Part shown: positions 7,680 through 17,419 of the stretch, piece by piece | Numbering within the stretch: position 1 is the first letter of the stretch | How the letters are laid out: every line of letters begins with the position of its first letter | Origin: Streptococcus mitis NCTC 12261 | Lineage (GTDB): Bacteria > Bacillota > Bacilli > Lactobacillales > Streptococcaceae | Direction: 5' to 3' | NCBI RefSeq assembly: GCF_000148585.2 | Contig: NZ_CP028414.1 | Coordinates: 1,355,501-1,419,500 of the forward strand | Length of the DNA: 64,000 nt | Position numbers and translations under genes: made by a program | Notes under the pieces: generated by a model | Database searches by the model: none | The model's input: the letters and a program-made list of their open reading frames with translations, nothing else | What the model was told of the DNA's origin: nothing

Positions 7680-10375
7680 TAAATCGCATTCTTGTCAAAA
7701 CCGAGTTTACGTTGGATAAATTTAACGATTTCGACGATGATAATCATTGAGAAGCTTCCACCCATAACGATTCCCCATTGTGACAAGTCTAGTTTGGTTA
7801 CGTGGAAGATTCCTTCAAGCGGTTCTACGACGATTGTTGCCATGAGAAGGATGAAGGATACCAAGATAGACCAGTTAAATGTCTTAGACTTGAATGGACC
7901 AACTGTCAAGATGGATTGGTAAACAGATTTGACATTGTAGGCATGGAAGAGTTGAATCAAGCCAAGGGTTGCAAAGGCCATAGTTAGGGCATCTGCATGA
8001 ATGGCATGATTGTCACCCACATGAACTGGGTAAGCAATCGCAAGTCCATAAACACTCATAACAATAGCTGCTTGGAGTACACCTTGATAGATGATAGAAC
8101 TCACAACACCACCTGAGAAGAAGCTTGCCTTGCGTCCACGTGGTTTATGATTCATGACACCAGGCTCAGCAGGTTCAACACCAAGAGCGATAGCTGGGAA
8201 GGTATCTGTTACCAAGTTGATCCACAAAAGATGAACTGGCTGCAAGACGTCCCAACCAAACAAGGTTGATAGGAAGATGGTCAATACTTCAGCAGTATTA
8301 GCAGAAAGCAAATACTGAATAGTCTTTTGAATGTTTGAGAAGACCTTACGTCCTTCTTCAACTGCGACGATGATGGTCGCAAAGTTATCATCTGCAAGAA
8401 TCATGTCAGATGCCCCCTTAGAAACCTCTGTACCAGTGATTCCCATACCGATACCGATGTCTGCTGTTTTCAAAGCTGGCGCATCATTGACACCATCACC
8501 TGTCATAGCAACGACTTTACCTTGTTTTTGCCAAGCCTTGACGATACGAACCTTGTGTTCTGGAGACACACGGGCATAAACAGAGTATTGACCAACTACT
8601 TTTTCAAAGTCTTCATCTGACAGTTCGTTGAGCTCAGCACCAGTTAAAACGTGACCTTCTGTATCGTTTGCATCAATGATTCCCAAACGTTTGGCAATAG
8701 CTTCTGCAGTGTCTTGGTGATCACCCGTAATCATGATTGGACGAATTCCCGCTTCCTTAGCCACACGAACAGCCTCAGCTGCCTCAGGACGTTCAGGGTC
8801 AATCATCCCAATCAAACCAGTAAAGATTAAATCATTTTCAAGCTCTTCAGAAGTGAGGTTTTCTGGAATGCTGTCAATAATCTTATAAGCACCAGCAAGG
8901 ACACGCAAGGCTTGGTGAGCCATTTCAGAATTGTTTGTATGAATGAGGTTTGTAACTTTCTCATCAATCGGAGCAATATCCCCAGCCTTATCACGAAGAA
9001 CACAACGTTTTAAGAGTTGGTCTGGCGCACCCTTGACTGCTACAAGGAATTTACCATCTGGCAATGGGTGAACCGTTGACATGAGCTTACGGTCAGAGTC
9101 AAATGGCAATTCAGCTACACGAGGATATTTGTCTAAAAATCCTTTGACATCGTAACCCTTATCCAAGGCATACTGGATAAAGGCTGTTTCGGTTGGATCA
9201 CCAATCAGGTTGCCTTCCACATCTATTTTAGTATCATTGGCCAAGACAACTGAACGAAGAAGGGGCATTTCAAGCCCTAGTTCAATATCATCAGCTGAGT
9301 CATGTAGGATTGCATCGTAGAAGACTTTTTCGACGGTCATCTTGTTCATGGTCAGCGTACCAGTCTTATCAGAAGCGATGATTTCAGTTGAACCAAGGGT
9401 TTCTACTGCTGGCAACTTACGAACAATAGAGTTTCGTTTGGCTAAAACTTGCGTACCAAGGGCAAGAACGATGGTCACGATAGCAGGAAGTCCTTCTGGG
9501 ATGGCTGCAACAGCAAGCGCAACAGAGGTCATCAACTCACCAAGTGGATTTTTCCCTTGAATGAAGACACCCACTACAAAAGTAACAAGAGCAATAACCA
9601 AGATAGCATAGGTCAAGACCTTAGAAAGATTGTTCAAGTTTTGTTTGAGGGGTGTATCCGTCTCATCAGCGTCTTGAAGCATGCCTGCGATATGACCGAC
9701 TTCTGTGTACATACCTGTATTAACAACAACACCCATTCCACGACCATAGGTCACGTTTGAGTTTTGGAAGGCCATATTGACACGGTCACCAATACCAGCA
9801 TCTGCAGCAAGCTCGACTGTCAAGTCTTTTTCGACTGGCACAGACTCGCCTGTCAAGGCAGCTTCTTCGATTTTAAGAGAATTGGCTTCTAGCAAACGTA
9901 GGTCTGCTGGCACCACGTCACCTGCTTCAAGAGAAACGATATCTCCAGGGACCAATTCTTTAGAGTCAATCTCCGCCATATGCCCATCACGAAGGACACG
10001 TGCAGCTGGACTTGACATGGATTTGAGGGCTTCGATAGCTTCTTCTGCTTTTCCTTCTTGATAAACACCGAAGGCAGCATTGATGATAACCACGGCTAGG
10101 ATAATGATGGCATCTGCAATATCTTCTCCACCAGAAGTCACGACTGACAAGATAGCTGCCGCAACTAGGATGATAATCATCAAATCCTTAAACTGTTCGA
10201 TGAATTTGACCAGGATTGATCGTTTCTCACCCTCTTCGAGTTCATTGTGGCCAAATTCGGCAAGGCGTTTTTCTGCCTCGCTTGATGACAAACCTTGCTC
10301 GGTCGCATCCACAGCCTTCAAGACCTCTTCAGGACTTTGAGTGTAAAACGCTTGGCGTTTTTGTTCTTTTGACAT
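7679..10375 (-). CDS. mgtA: P-type cation-exporting ATPase (CaxP/MgtA type)
   Basis: 898 aa. Start at 10375 (MSKEQKRQ) because AAGGAGGAG lies 5-6 nt upstream; the longer reading from 10393 would translate that ribosome site. It has an N-terminal cation-ATPase domain, the TGES actuator motif (about 172), the PEGLP membrane motif (about 292), the phosphorylation site DKTGTLT (about 334) and TGDGVND (about 623). A C-terminal transmembrane block follows. It is a P2-type pump; in pneumococcus this protein was described as calcium exporter CaxP and as the manganese-regulated MgtA. The leader carries a yybP-ykoY riboswitch, which fits export of excess manganese or calcium. It is divergent from the manganese exporter mntE. 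Confidence 0.93.
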   Translation of the reverse strand: MSKEQKRQAFYTQSPEEVLKAVDATEQGLSSSEAEKRLAEFGHNELEEGEKRSILVKFIEQFKDLMIIILVAAAILSVVTSGGEDIADAIIILAVVIINAAFGVYQEGKAEEAIEALKSMSSPAARVLRDGHMAEIDSKELVPGDIVSLEAGDVVPADLRLLEANSLKIEEAALTGESVPVEKDLTVELAADAGIGDRVNMAFQNSNVTYGRGMGVVVNTGMYTEVGHIAGMLQDADETDTPLKQNLNNLSKVLTYAILVIALVTFVVGVFIQGKNPLGELMTSVALAVAAIPEGLPAIVTIVLALGTQVLAKRNSIVRKLPAVETLGSTEIIASDKTGTLTMNKMTVEKVFYDAILHDSADDIELGLEMPLLRSVVLANDTKIDVEGNLIGDPTETAFIQYALDKGYDVKGFLDKYPRVAELPFDSDRKLMSTVHPLPDGKFLVAVKGAPDQLLKRCVLRDKAGDIAPIDEKVTNLIHTNNSEMAHQALRVLAGAYKIIDSIPENLTSEELENDLIFTGLIGMIDPERPEAAEAVRVAKEAGIRPIMITGDHQDTAEAIAKRLGIIDANDTEGHVLTGAELNELSDEDFEKVVGQYSVYARVSPEHKVRIVKAWQKQGKVVAMTGDGVNDAPALKTADIGIGMGITGTEVSKGASDMILADDNFATIIVAVEEGRKVFSNIQKTIQYLLSANTAEVLTIFLSTLFGWDVLQPVHLLWINLVTDTFPAIALGVEPAEPGVMNHKPRGRKASFFSGGVVSSIIYQGVLQAAIVMSVYGLAIAYPVHVGDNHAIHADALTMAFATLGLIQLFHAYNVKSVYQSILTVGPFKSKTFNWSILVSFILLMATIVVEPLEGIFHVTKLDLSQWGIVMGGSFSMIIIVEIVKFIQRKLGFDKNAI

Positions 10376-10444
10376 GTGTCTCCTCCTTGACATTGTGTGC
10401 TAAACAGACTCTCTTTTCCTCATCGTATCTTTTCACGACAAACA

Positions 10445-10476
10445 AAAAGAGACCTGTTAATCATAACAAGTCTCGC
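10445..10476 (-). terminator. Expression-platform terminator of the riboswitch
   Basis: GAGACCTGTT (10451-10460) pairs with AACAAGTCTC (10467-10476), one mismatch, followed on the minus strand by TTTTTGTTTG. It sits between aptamer and start codon, so it can attenuate ATPase expression. Confidence 0.85.
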
Positions 10477-10479
10477 TGT

Positions 10480-10566
10480 TTAAGATAGGGCCGGAAAACA
10501 TACTTTTCAGTATAAAATTCGGAATGACGACACTATCACAGGTTTCTGCCAGCTACTCCCTTGAGT
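10480..10566 (-). ncRNA. yybP-ykoY manganese riboswitch aptamer
   Basis: On the minus strand the leader begins near 10566 with ACTACTCAAGGGAGTAG, passes through GTGTCGTCATTCCG and closes with CCGGCCCTATCTT. These are the conserved parts of the yybP-ykoY class. Known members bind Mn2+ and turn on exporters when Mn2+ is high. A leader of this class before the pneumococcal mgtA is established knowledge. The intrinsic terminator just downstream supports transcriptional control. I cannot draw the fold in full by eye. Confidence 0.85.
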
Positions 10567-10572
10567 AGTACT

Positions 10573-10601
10573 ATTATACCAAATTTTGAAAAATTTTCAA
10601 A
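10573..10601 (-). promoter_or_regulatory. Promoter of the riboswitch-ATPase transcript
   Basis: -10 TATAAT (10573-10578) with upstream TGG (extended -10), and a weak -35 TTTGAA (10596-10601) at 17-nt spacing. Confidence 0.7.
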
Positions 10602-10619
10602 GAGTAAAAAATGCCTTAT

Positions 10620-10648
10620 TTGAATTTTCCCTTGAAAACCAGTATAAT
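10620..10648 (+). promoter_or_regulatory. mntE promoter
   Basis: -35 TTGAAT (10620-10625), 17-nt spacer, -10 TATAAT (10643-10648). The start point is about 10655, leaving a short leader with AGGAAG before the ATG. Confidence 0.75.
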
Positions 10649-10681
10649 GGTAGAATGCTATGTGACTAGAAAGGAAGTTGA

Positions 10682-11881
10682 ATGAAGCAATCTATTTCAA
10701 ATCTCAAGTTGGCGGAACGTGGTGCCATTATCAGCATTTCGACCTACCTGCTCTTGTCTGCAGCCAAATTAGCAACTGGCCACCTTCTTCATTCATCCAG
10801 TTTGGTGGCAGATGGTTTCAATAACGTATCCGATATCATTGGAAATGTGGCCCTCTTGATTGGGATTCGAATGGCACGCCAGCCTGCAGACCGTGACCAC
10901 CGTTTTGGTCACTGGAAGATTGAAGATTTGGCTAGCTTAATCACTTCCATCATTATGTTTTATGTTGGCTTTGATGTGCTGCAGGATACCATTCAAAAGA
11001 TTCTCAGCCGGGAAGAAACGGTCATTGATCCTCTGGGCGCAACTCTGGGAATCATTTCTGCAGCGATTATGTTCATAGTCTATCTCTACAATACTCGCCT
11101 CAGTAAGAAATCCAACTCCAAGGCACTGAAAGCAGCTGCCAAGGATAATCTTTCTGATGCTGTTACATCACTTGGTACGACCATTGCCATTCTTGCTAGC
11201 AGTTTCAATTATCCTATTGTGGACAAACTGGTCGCCATCATCATCACTTTCTTTATCTTGAAAACTGCCTATGATATCTTCATCGAGTCTTCCTTTAGCC
11301 TTTCAGATGGTTTCGACGACCGTCTGCTTGAGGACTACCAAAAAGCTATCATGGAAATTCCCAAAATCAGCAAGGTCAAGTCCCAAAGAGGTCGTACCTA
11401 CGGTAGCAATATCTATCTTGATATCACCCTGGAAATGAATCCTGACTTATCAGTTTATGAAAGTCATGAGATTGCGGATCAGGTCGAATCCATGCTGGAA
11501 GAGCGTTTTGGAGTTTTTGATACCGATGTCCATATCGAGCCAGCACCTATCCCTGAGGACGAAATTTTAGACAATGTCTATAAAAAATTACTTATGCGTG
11601 AACAATTGATTGACCAAGGAAATCAACTGGAAGAACTCTTAGCTGACGATTTTGTCTATATTCGTCAGGATGGAGAGCAGATGGATAAAGAGGCCTATAA
11701 AGCCGAAAAAGATTTGAATTCAGCTATCAAGGATATTCAGATCACTTCCATCAGTCAAAAGACCAAACTCATCTGCTATGAGTTAGATGGTATCGTCCAT
11801 ACCAGTATCTGGCGCCGTCACGAAACTTGGCAAAATATCTTTCACCAAGAAACAAAAAAGAATAGAGAAATCCTGTCATGA
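10682..11881 (+). CDS. mntE: Cation diffusion facilitator, manganese exporter MntE
   Basis: 399 aa with about six membrane helices in the first 210 residues and a cytoplasmic C-terminal domain ending in a charged tail. The transport-site residues are N47 and D51 (NNVSD) in helix 2 and D155 and D159 (DNLSD) in helix 5. The Asn/Asp-Asp/Asp set is that of manganese-type family members rather than zinc-type His/Asp. Pneumococcal MntE exports Mn2+. Its neighbour is the riboswitch-controlled ATPase on the opposite strand, so 7679-11881 is a metal-export locus. No riboswitch is seen in its own short leader. Confidence 0.92.
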   Translation: MKQSISNLKLAERGAIISISTYLLLSAAKLATGHLLHSSSLVADGFNNVSDIIGNVALLIGIRMARQPADRDHRFGHWKIEDLASLITSIIMFYVGFDVLQDTIQKILSREETVIDPLGATLGIISAAIMFIVYLYNTRLSKKSNSKALKAAAKDNLSDAVTSLGTTIAILASSFNYPIVDKLVAIIITFFILKTAYDIFIESSFSLSDGFDDRLLEDYQKAIMEIPKISKVKSQRGRTYGSNIYLDITLEMNPDLSVYESHEIADQVESMLEERFGVFDTDVHIEPAPIPEDEILDNVYKKLLMREQLIDQGNQLEELLADDFVYIRQDGEQMDKEAYKAEKDLNSAIKDIQITSISQKTKLICYELDGIVHTSIWRRHETWQNIFHQETKKNREILS

Positions 11882-11897
11882 GACGGGATTTTTCTAT
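11861..11897. terminator. Bidirectional terminator overlapping the mntE stop
   Basis: AATAG...AAATCCTGTC pairs with GACGGGATTT...CTATT, about 17 bp with one wobble and a 4-nt loop containing the mntE TGA. It serves mntE (+) and the ABC-F gene (-). Confidence 0.8.
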
Positions 11898-11901
11898 TCT
11901 C

Positions 11902-13773
11902 CTAGCTATCAAATTCACTTAGGTATTCATAGCGTTCGTATTTTTCAAGGAGTGCCTCGTTTTTCTCATCCAGTTCTTTTTGGAGAGTCGCTAGTTTGCC
12001 AAAGTCAGAGCCGTTAGCCTGCATTTCCTCTTCAATCGCAGCGATACGATTTTCCAAGGCTTCAATATCGCCTTCAATGTTTGCCCACTCCTGCTTTTCT
12101 TGGTAGGTCATGCGTTTCTTCTCTTCTCGCACCTTGACCACTTTTTCTTTTTCAGCCTTTTGCACTTGATTGGCCATCTCTGTTTCAAAGGCCTTTTCAT
12201 CAAGGTAGTCAGTATAATGACCAAAGAATGGACGAATCTTGCCATCCTCAAAAGCTAGAATCTTGGTCGCTACCTTATCCAAGAAATAGCGGTCATGGCT
12301 AACTGTCAAGACAGGACCTGCAAAGCCTTGCAAAAAATTCTCCAAAACTGTCAAGGTCGCAATGTCTAGGTCATTGGTTGGCTCGTCCAAGAGAAGAACA
12401 TTTGGTTTTTCAAGGAGCAGTTTGAGAAGATAAAGGCGTTTTTTCTCTCCACCAGACAATTTCTCAATCAAGGTTCCATGCGTCGAACGTGGGAAGAGGA
12501 ACTGCTCCAGCAATTCCGCAATGGAAGTCGTAGAACCACCGCTGGTCTTGACCTCTTCTGCCACTTCCTGCAAGTAATTGATAACTCGCTTGCTCTCATC
12601 CAATCCCTCAATTTGCTGAGAGAAATAGGCGATGCGAACTGTTTCCCCAATCACAACTTGTCCTGCTGTCGGCTCAAGACTGCCTGCAATCAGATTAAGC
12701 AGGGTTGATTTTCCAACACCGTTGTCCCCAACGATTCCAATACGATCTTTGGCCTGCACCAAGAGATTAAAATCTTGCAAAATAGGCTTGTTTTCATAGG
12801 CAAAGGAAACATCCTGAAACTCGATGACTTTTTTACCGATCCGACTGGTTTCAAAGTTTATGGTTAAGTCTGTCTCAGCAGCACCACCTGAAACTTCTTT
12901 CTTCAAGTCATGGAAACGATTGATACGAGCCTGCTGCTTGGTCGCACGCGCCTGCGGTTGTCTGCGCATCCAGGCCAATTCTTGCTTATAAAGTTGTTCC
13001 TTTTTATGAAGTAGAGCCGCGTCGCGCTCATCCTGTTCCGCCTTTAGGCGAACATAGTCCTGGTAATTTCCCTGGTACTCGGTCAAACCTGCGCGATCCA
13101 ACTCGAAAATACGTGTTGACAAAGCGTCTAGGAAATAACGATCGTGGGTGATAAAAAGGACGGTCTTCTTGGAATTTTTTAAAAAGAGGGTCAGCCACTC
13201 AATAGTCGCAATGTCCAGATGGTTGGTCGGCTCATCCAAAAGCAAAAGGTCGTGATTACCAAGTAAGACTTGTGCCAACTGAACCCGTCTTCTCAGACCA
13301 CCTGACAATTCCCCAACAGGAGTAGATAAGTCCTGAATCCCCAGCTTGCAGAGAACCGTCTTAACCTGACTCTCAATTTCCCAAGCTTGAAGAGAATCCA
13401 TCTCAGCCATGACCCGTTCCAAACGAGCCTGCTTGTCCTCACTGTAGTTGAGCATAATCAACTCATATTCACGAATGAGCTGGATTTCCTTTAGTTCACT
13501 AGATAGAACCGTATCCAAAACTGTCTTTCTATTATCAAAATCAGGATCTTGAGTCAAGTAACCAATTTGGTAATCATTCTTAGCTGAAAAAGGACTAACA
13601 TCCCCATCAAAGCCAGAAACACCAGAAAGAACATCTAAAAGGGTGGTCTTGCCAGTCCCATTGACACCGATTAGACCAATTCTGTCTAGGTCATGGATGA
13701 TAAAGGAAATATCCTTAAAAACGGTCTTGTCACCAACGGATTTGCTTAGTTTTTCAACGATAAAATCACTCAT
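11902..13773 (-). CDS. ABC-F family ATPase, Uup-like
   Basis: 623 aa with two ABC domains and no membrane helices. Walker A is GVNGTGKTT (36-44) and GDNGVGKST (about 347-355). Signatures are LSGGLRRR and LSGGEKKR, and both Walker B motifs read LLDEPTN(H/D)LD. A charged linker lies between the domains. A C-terminal coiled coil (about 555-620, rich in Glu, Lys and Leu) is typical of the Uup branch. ABC-F proteins act on ribosomes or nucleic acid, not in transport; the exact role is uncertain. Its ATG overlaps the cca stop (ATGA), so translation is coupled. Confidence 0.88.
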   Translation of the reverse strand: MSDFIVEKLSKSVGDKTVFKDISFIIHDLDRIGLIGVNGTGKTTLLDVLSGVSGFDGDVSPFSAKNDYQIGYLTQDPDFDNRKTVLDTVLSSELKEIQLIREYELIMLNYSEDKQARLERVMAEMDSLQAWEIESQVKTVLCKLGIQDLSTPVGELSGGLRRRVQLAQVLLGNHDLLLLDEPTNHLDIATIEWLTLFLKNSKKTVLFITHDRYFLDALSTRIFELDRAGLTEYQGNYQDYVRLKAEQDERDAALLHKKEQLYKQELAWMRRQPQARATKQQARINRFHDLKKEVSGGAAETDLTINFETSRIGKKVIEFQDVSFAYENKPILQDFNLLVQAKDRIGIVGDNGVGKSTLLNLIAGSLEPTAGQVVIGETVRIAYFSQQIEGLDESKRVINYLQEVAEEVKTSGGSTTSIAELLEQFLFPRSTHGTLIEKLSGGEKKRLYLLKLLLEKPNVLLLDEPTNDLDIATLTVLENFLQGFAGPVLTVSHDRYFLDKVATKILAFEDGKIRPFFGHYTDYLDEKAFETEMANQVQKAEKEKVVKVREEKKRMTYQEKQEWANIEGDIEALENRIAAIEEEMQANGSDFGKLATLQKELDEKNEALLEKYERYEYLSEFDS

Positions 13774-14969
13774 TTTTTCTCCCTTAGATAAGCATGGATG
13801 GCTTGACGGTCATTTTCCAATTCTCCATCGACAATGGCAAACTCTATCTCTGTTAAAATCTCTCCCAAATCTGGACCTGGTTGATAGCCATATTCCTTGA
13901 TCAAAATACCACCGTTGATTTGGATTTCTTTCTTGTCATGAATGGTCAGACTCTGGTAGGTTTCTGTGATGACTTGTGGGTTGACTGGTTTTCCCTGAGC
14001 CTGACGAAGATTTTCAGCCTGTAAAAGAAAATCCAAGTCAAAGCGATAACAATCGCGCTTGCTCAATTCTCCCTTTTCACGCAAGGCCAAAATAGTCAGT
14101 AAATCCTGAACTTGCTTAGCAAACTGACGTGAGGTCTTCCAAGCCTTCAAAAATGGCTGCGCATTTTCAATCTCCAAAGCCCACAGTAGAGCAGCCCAGG
14201 CTTGCTCTGAAGATTCAAAGGTGAAATCAGTCTCCAAATCAAACAGTCTGTTAAGTTTGTCTTTGCTAGATGCCATATCAGGGAGATAGTCATAAGCTTG
14301 ACTCTCAATCATGGAAGCCAAACCCCTTCTCCAAAATGGAGCCAGCAAGAGTTTATCAAACTCAACGAAGGTACGCTCCACAGAAATTTTCTCCAAAAGT
14401 GGCGTCAAGGTCTTCATTGCTTTAAACGTTTCTGTCTCAAGTTCAAAACCAAGACTGGCTTGAAAACGGAAACCACGCATAATCCGCAAAGCATCTTCGT
14501 TGAAACGCTCACTTGCCACTCCAACTGCTCGTAAGACTTGCTTTTCCAAATCTTCTAAACCATGAAACAAGTCAATGATTTCTCCTGTATCGTCCAAGGC
14601 AAAGGCGTTGACTGTGAAATCACGGCGTTTGAGGTCTTCTTCTAGCGAGCGCACAAAAGAGACCGCACTGGGTCTGCGATAGTCCACATAGACATCCTCT
14701 GTCCGAAAAGTAGTCACCTCATACTCCTCGTCCCCATCTAAGACCAAGACAGTTCCATGCTCGATTCCGATATCGGCTGTTCGCGGAAAAATCTGCTTGG
14801 TTTCTTCTGGATAAGAAGACGTCGCAATATCCACATCATGGATAGGACGATTGAGGAGGGCATCTCGAACAGAACCTCCAACAAAATAGGCCTCAAAACC
14901 TGCTTCTTTAATTTTTTCTAATACTGGTAAAGCCTTCTGAAATTCAGAAGGCATTTGCGTTAATCTCAT
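13770..14969 (-). CDS. cca: CCA tRNA nucleotidyltransferase
   Basis: 399 aa, class II. It has the nucleotidyltransferase core [12 protein letters not shown] (about 30-41) with HDVDIATS just after, giving the metal-binding DxD. RRDFTVNA (about 111-118) follows, and then the [21 protein letters not shown] motif of the neck domain. It adds or repairs CCA at tRNA 3' ends. It overlaps dapB upstream and the ABC-F gene downstream by 4 nt each. Confidence 0.95.
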   Translation of the reverse strand: MRLTQMPSEFQKALPVLEKIKEAGFEAYFVGGSVRDALLNRPIHDVDIATSSYPEETKQIFPRTADIGIEHGTVLVLDGDEEYEVTTFRTEDVYVDYRRPSAVSFVRSLEEDLKRRDFTVNAFALDDTGEIIDLFHGLEDLEKQVLRAVGVASERFNEDALRIMRGFRFQASLGFELETETFKAMKTLTPLLEKISVERTFVEFDKLLLAPFWRRGLASMIESQAYDYLPDMASSKDKLNRLFDLETDFTFESSEQAWAALLWALEIENAQPFLKAWKTSRQFAKQVQDLLTILALREKGELSKRDCYRFDLDFLLQAENLRQAQGKPVNPQVITETYQSLTIHDKKEIQINGGILIKEYGYQPGPDLGEILTEIEFAIVDGELENDRQAIHAYLREKK

Positions 14970-15733
14970 AATAAGTGTTCTAATCCATAGACAAGCTCAT
15001 GACGCTTGACAACTTCTTTAATTCCCAAATTCACCCCTGTCATGAAGGAGCTGCGATCATAGGAGTCATGACGGAGTGTCAATCCTTCTCCCTGATTGCC
15101 AAAGATGACTTCCTGATGGGCTACCAAACCTGGCAAACGAACTGAGTGGATGCGCATGCCATCAAAGTCAGCACCACGAGCACCTGCAATCAATTCTTCC
15201 TCATCTGCTGCACCCTGCTGGATAGACTCTCGAACTTCTGCCATTAACTCAGCTGTTTTAATAGCAGTTCCACTCGGAGCATCCTTTTTCTTGTCATGAT
15301 GGAGCTCGATAATCTCCACATTTGGGAAATATTTAGCAGCCTGCCTTGCAAATTGCATGAGTAAAACAGCACCCAAGGCAAAGTTAGGAGCGATCAAGCC
15401 ACCCAAATCTTGAGCACGAGAAAATGCTTTTAGCTCTGCAATCTCTTCACTCGTGAAACCTGTTGTCCCAACTACTGGAGCAAAGCCATTTTCAAGAGCA
15501 AAGCGTGTATTTTCATAGGCAACAGCTGGTGTAGTAAAGTCTACCCAGACATCTGCTTCAAAACCGACCAAATCAGCCTTATCCTTGAAAACAGGAATAC
15601 CCTGCCATTCTGATTCAGACTCAAAGGGATCCAAAACTGCTACCAAGTCCAAGTCTGGATCAGCCAAGACCATCTGACAAGCAGCCTGGCCCATCTTTCC
15701 CTTAAAACCAGCAATAATTACTCGAATACTCAT
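14966..15733 (-). CDS. dapB: 4-hydroxy-tetrahydrodipicolinate reductase
   Basis: 255 aa. N-terminal Rossmann motif GFKGKMG (about 9-15); catalytic His and Lys in [15 protein letters not shown] (about 142-156). It makes tetrahydrodipicolinate for lysine, the stem-peptide residue at position 3 of streptococcal peptidoglycan. It heads a three-gene overlapping operon with cca and the ABC-F gene. AGGAG precedes the ATG. The leader region upstream is filled by the three-unit structured repeat. Confidence 0.95.
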   Translation of the reverse strand: MSIRVIIAGFKGKMGQAACQMVLADPDLDLVAVLDPFESESEWQGIPVFKDKADLVGFEADVWVDFTTPAVAYENTRFALENGFAPVVGTTGFTSEEIAELKAFSRAQDLGGLIAPNFALGAVLLMQFARQAAKYFPNVEIIELHHDKKKDAPSGTAIKTAELMAEVRESIQQGAADEEELIAGARGADFDGMRIHSVRLPGLVAHQEVIFGNQGEGLTLRHDSYDRSSFMTGVNLGIKEVVKRHELVYGLEHLL

Positions 15734-15747
15734 CTCTACTCCTGACT

Positions 15748-16094
15748 AAGATACAAAGGACGATAGCTGCCCTTGAAAAATAGGGAATGACGCTGACTTT
15801 CCATGAAAGGCAAGACAGGCATCTTTTTTCAAGAGGCAGGTAGTCCGTGTTCAATTTCTAAGATACAAAGCCTGTAAGAGCACAACGTGAAAATAGGAGT
15901 TCTGATCAAGGAGTAAATACTCCTTGGAAGACCTATCTTTTTCACAGAGGGTTCCAGGCGTGTTCAATTATCAAGATACAAAGGGCCTTAGCTGCCCGTG
16001 AAAAATAGGGGATGGCGCTGACTTTCCACAAAAGGCAAGACAGACATCTTTTTTCAAGAGGCAGGTAGTCCGTGTTCAATTTCTAAGATACAAG
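15748..16094. repeat. Array of three structured ~112-bp units between degV and dapB
   Basis: Three head-to-tail units: 15748-15859 (112 bp), 15860-15972 (113 bp) and 15973-16084 (112 bp). A last copy of the border, AAGATACAAG, is at 16085-16094. Each unit opens with AAGATACAAAG and closes with (G/C)GTGTTCAATT. Units 1 and 3 differ at about 9 of 112 positions; unit 2 shares borders but not the interior. Each folds: unit 1 pairs CTGCC-CTTGAAAAA with TTTTTTCAAG-A-GGCAG, and unit 2 pairs GTGAAAA-TAGG with CCTA-TCTTTTTCAC around AAGGAGTA/TACTCCTT. There is no ORF. It may be a small mobile repeat or the leader of dapB. Confidence 0.75.
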
Positions 16095-16121
16095 CCTTCT
16101 TAACTAGTCTAGAAGTGCTAA

Positions 16122-16970
16122 CTAAATCACTGGAATATAACCCAGAGCAATACTTCCTGCTCCTAGGTGTGTTCCAATGACACTACCAAATGTAGCAAGT
16201 GAAATATCCGTACCCACTTCAGAATCTAGCAAGTGCTGACGCAATTCTTCAGCCTTTTCAGGAGCATTCCCGTGAATGACAATGATACGGTATTGGCCTG
16301 AAGCTGTTGCTTCCTTGATAATCTCAATTAAACGCTTGGTTGCTTTCTTTTCAGTACGAACTTTTTCGTACACTTCAATCACACCTTGGTCATTAAAATA
16401 AAGAATCGGCTTAATGCTTAGCAGATTGCCCAAAATCGCAGCTCCATTTGAAAGGCGTCCCCCTTTAACCAAGTGGTCCAAGTCATCCACCATGATGAAA
16501 GCAGATGTGTGACTAATCTGAATAGCTAGCTTATCCTGAATAATGGCAAAGTCATCGCCCTGGTCTCGCCAGTTAAAGACACTTTCAACCATGATACCCA
16601 GAGGAGCACTTGTGATTAAAGTGTCTGGAAAAGCAATGGTTAAGCCCTCATAGTCATCCACCATATACTGGATATTTTGGTAAAAACCTGAAATTCCAGA
16701 AGATAGGAAAAGCCCTAAAGCATGGGTGTAACCTTGTTCTTTGAGCGAAGTTAGAATCTCATCTAACTTGGCAATACTTGGTTGACTGGTCTTAGGCAAT
16801 TCAGAGGCCTGAGCCATTTTTTGGTAAAATTCCTCAGCAGTCAGATTGATGCCTTCGACATACTCCTCACCATCAATATTGACAGGAATATCCAAAACAA
16901 ATAAATCTTCTCTTTGCAAGGTATCTGCACTGAGATAGGCAGAGGAATCTGTGATAACAGCTAATTTCAT
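16122..16970 (-). CDS. DegV family fatty-acid-binding protein
   Basis: 282 aa, full length. It begins [14 protein letters not shown], has TSQPS (about 60-65) and the SGISGFYQN and [15 protein letters not shown] segments that line the lipid pocket. DegV/FakB proteins bind a fatty acid and present it to the kinase FakA for phosphorylation. Which fatty acid this one binds cannot be told. The upstream DUF1149 gene ends one base before the start codon, so the two form an operon. Confidence 0.9.
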   Translation of the reverse strand: MKLAVITDSSAYLSADTLQREDLFVLDIPVNIDGEEYVEGINLTAEEFYQKMAQASELPKTSQPSIAKLDEILTSLKEQGYTHALGLFLSSGISGFYQNIQYMVDDYEGLTIAFPDTLITSAPLGIMVESVFNWRDQGDDFAIIQDKLAIQISHTSAFIMVDDLDHLVKGGRLSNGAAILGNLLSIKPILYFNDQGVIEVYEKVRTEKKATKRLIEIIKEATASGQYRIIVIHGNAPEKAEELRQHLLDSEVGTDISLATFGSVIGTHLGAGSIALGYIPVI

Positions 16971-16971
16971 A

Positions 16972-17346
16972 TTAGAACTCCAAATTGATTCCTGGTAAGT
17001 CTAATGCAATTTCAGTTACTTCGTAAGTTAAACGGTTGAGCATATTCAAACATGGACGAGCCAAGGTTTCCACTTCTTCTTGGTTCAATTCACTTGGTTC
17101 GTTAACAATACGACCATCGATATGGTTCACCTGTGAAATGGTTCCACTGATGACAAATTTATCAAATACAATCATAAAACTCAAGACAACAATCAAGGAA
17201 GTCACTTGATTTTCTTGGTCATGTTGAATTAATTGGAAGTTCACATCCACCTTAGTTTCAGGAGCTCCATTTTCATTTTCCCATTCAAAATTACGCGCAT
17301 CAAAATGATACTGACTAACAAATTCTTGTTCACGTTTAAGATTCAT
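16972..17346 (-). CDS. DUF1149 family protein
   Basis: 124 aa, acidic, no signal or membrane helix. The family occurs in streptococci and relatives and has a SecB-like fold; function is unknown. A conserved central strand [22 protein letters not shown] (about 50-71) is visible. It is co-transcribed with the DegV gene. The ATG is 14 nt from a weak GGGAGA. Confidence 0.8.
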   Translation of the reverse strand: MNLKREQEFVSQYHFDARNFEWENENGAPETKVDVNFQLIQHDQENQVTSLIVVLSFMIVFDKFVISGTISQVNHIDGRIVNEPSELNQEEVETLARPCLNMLNRLTYEVTEIALDLPGINLEF

Positions 17347-17419
17347 GTCTTTCTCCCTCGGCTACAATATTATAAGCTATTGTACCATAATTTTTTATTT
17401 TCATCTAGTTTTCTAGGAT

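Noticed and set aside
10376-10393. Longer N-terminus (MSRRRH) for the P-type ATPase
   Set aside because: Those codons are the AAGGAGGAG ribosome site of the ATG at 10375.
15748-16094. CRISPR-like array
   Set aside because: Units are ~112 bp with diverging interiors and only ~10-bp common borders; no short repeats with unique spacers and no cas genes.
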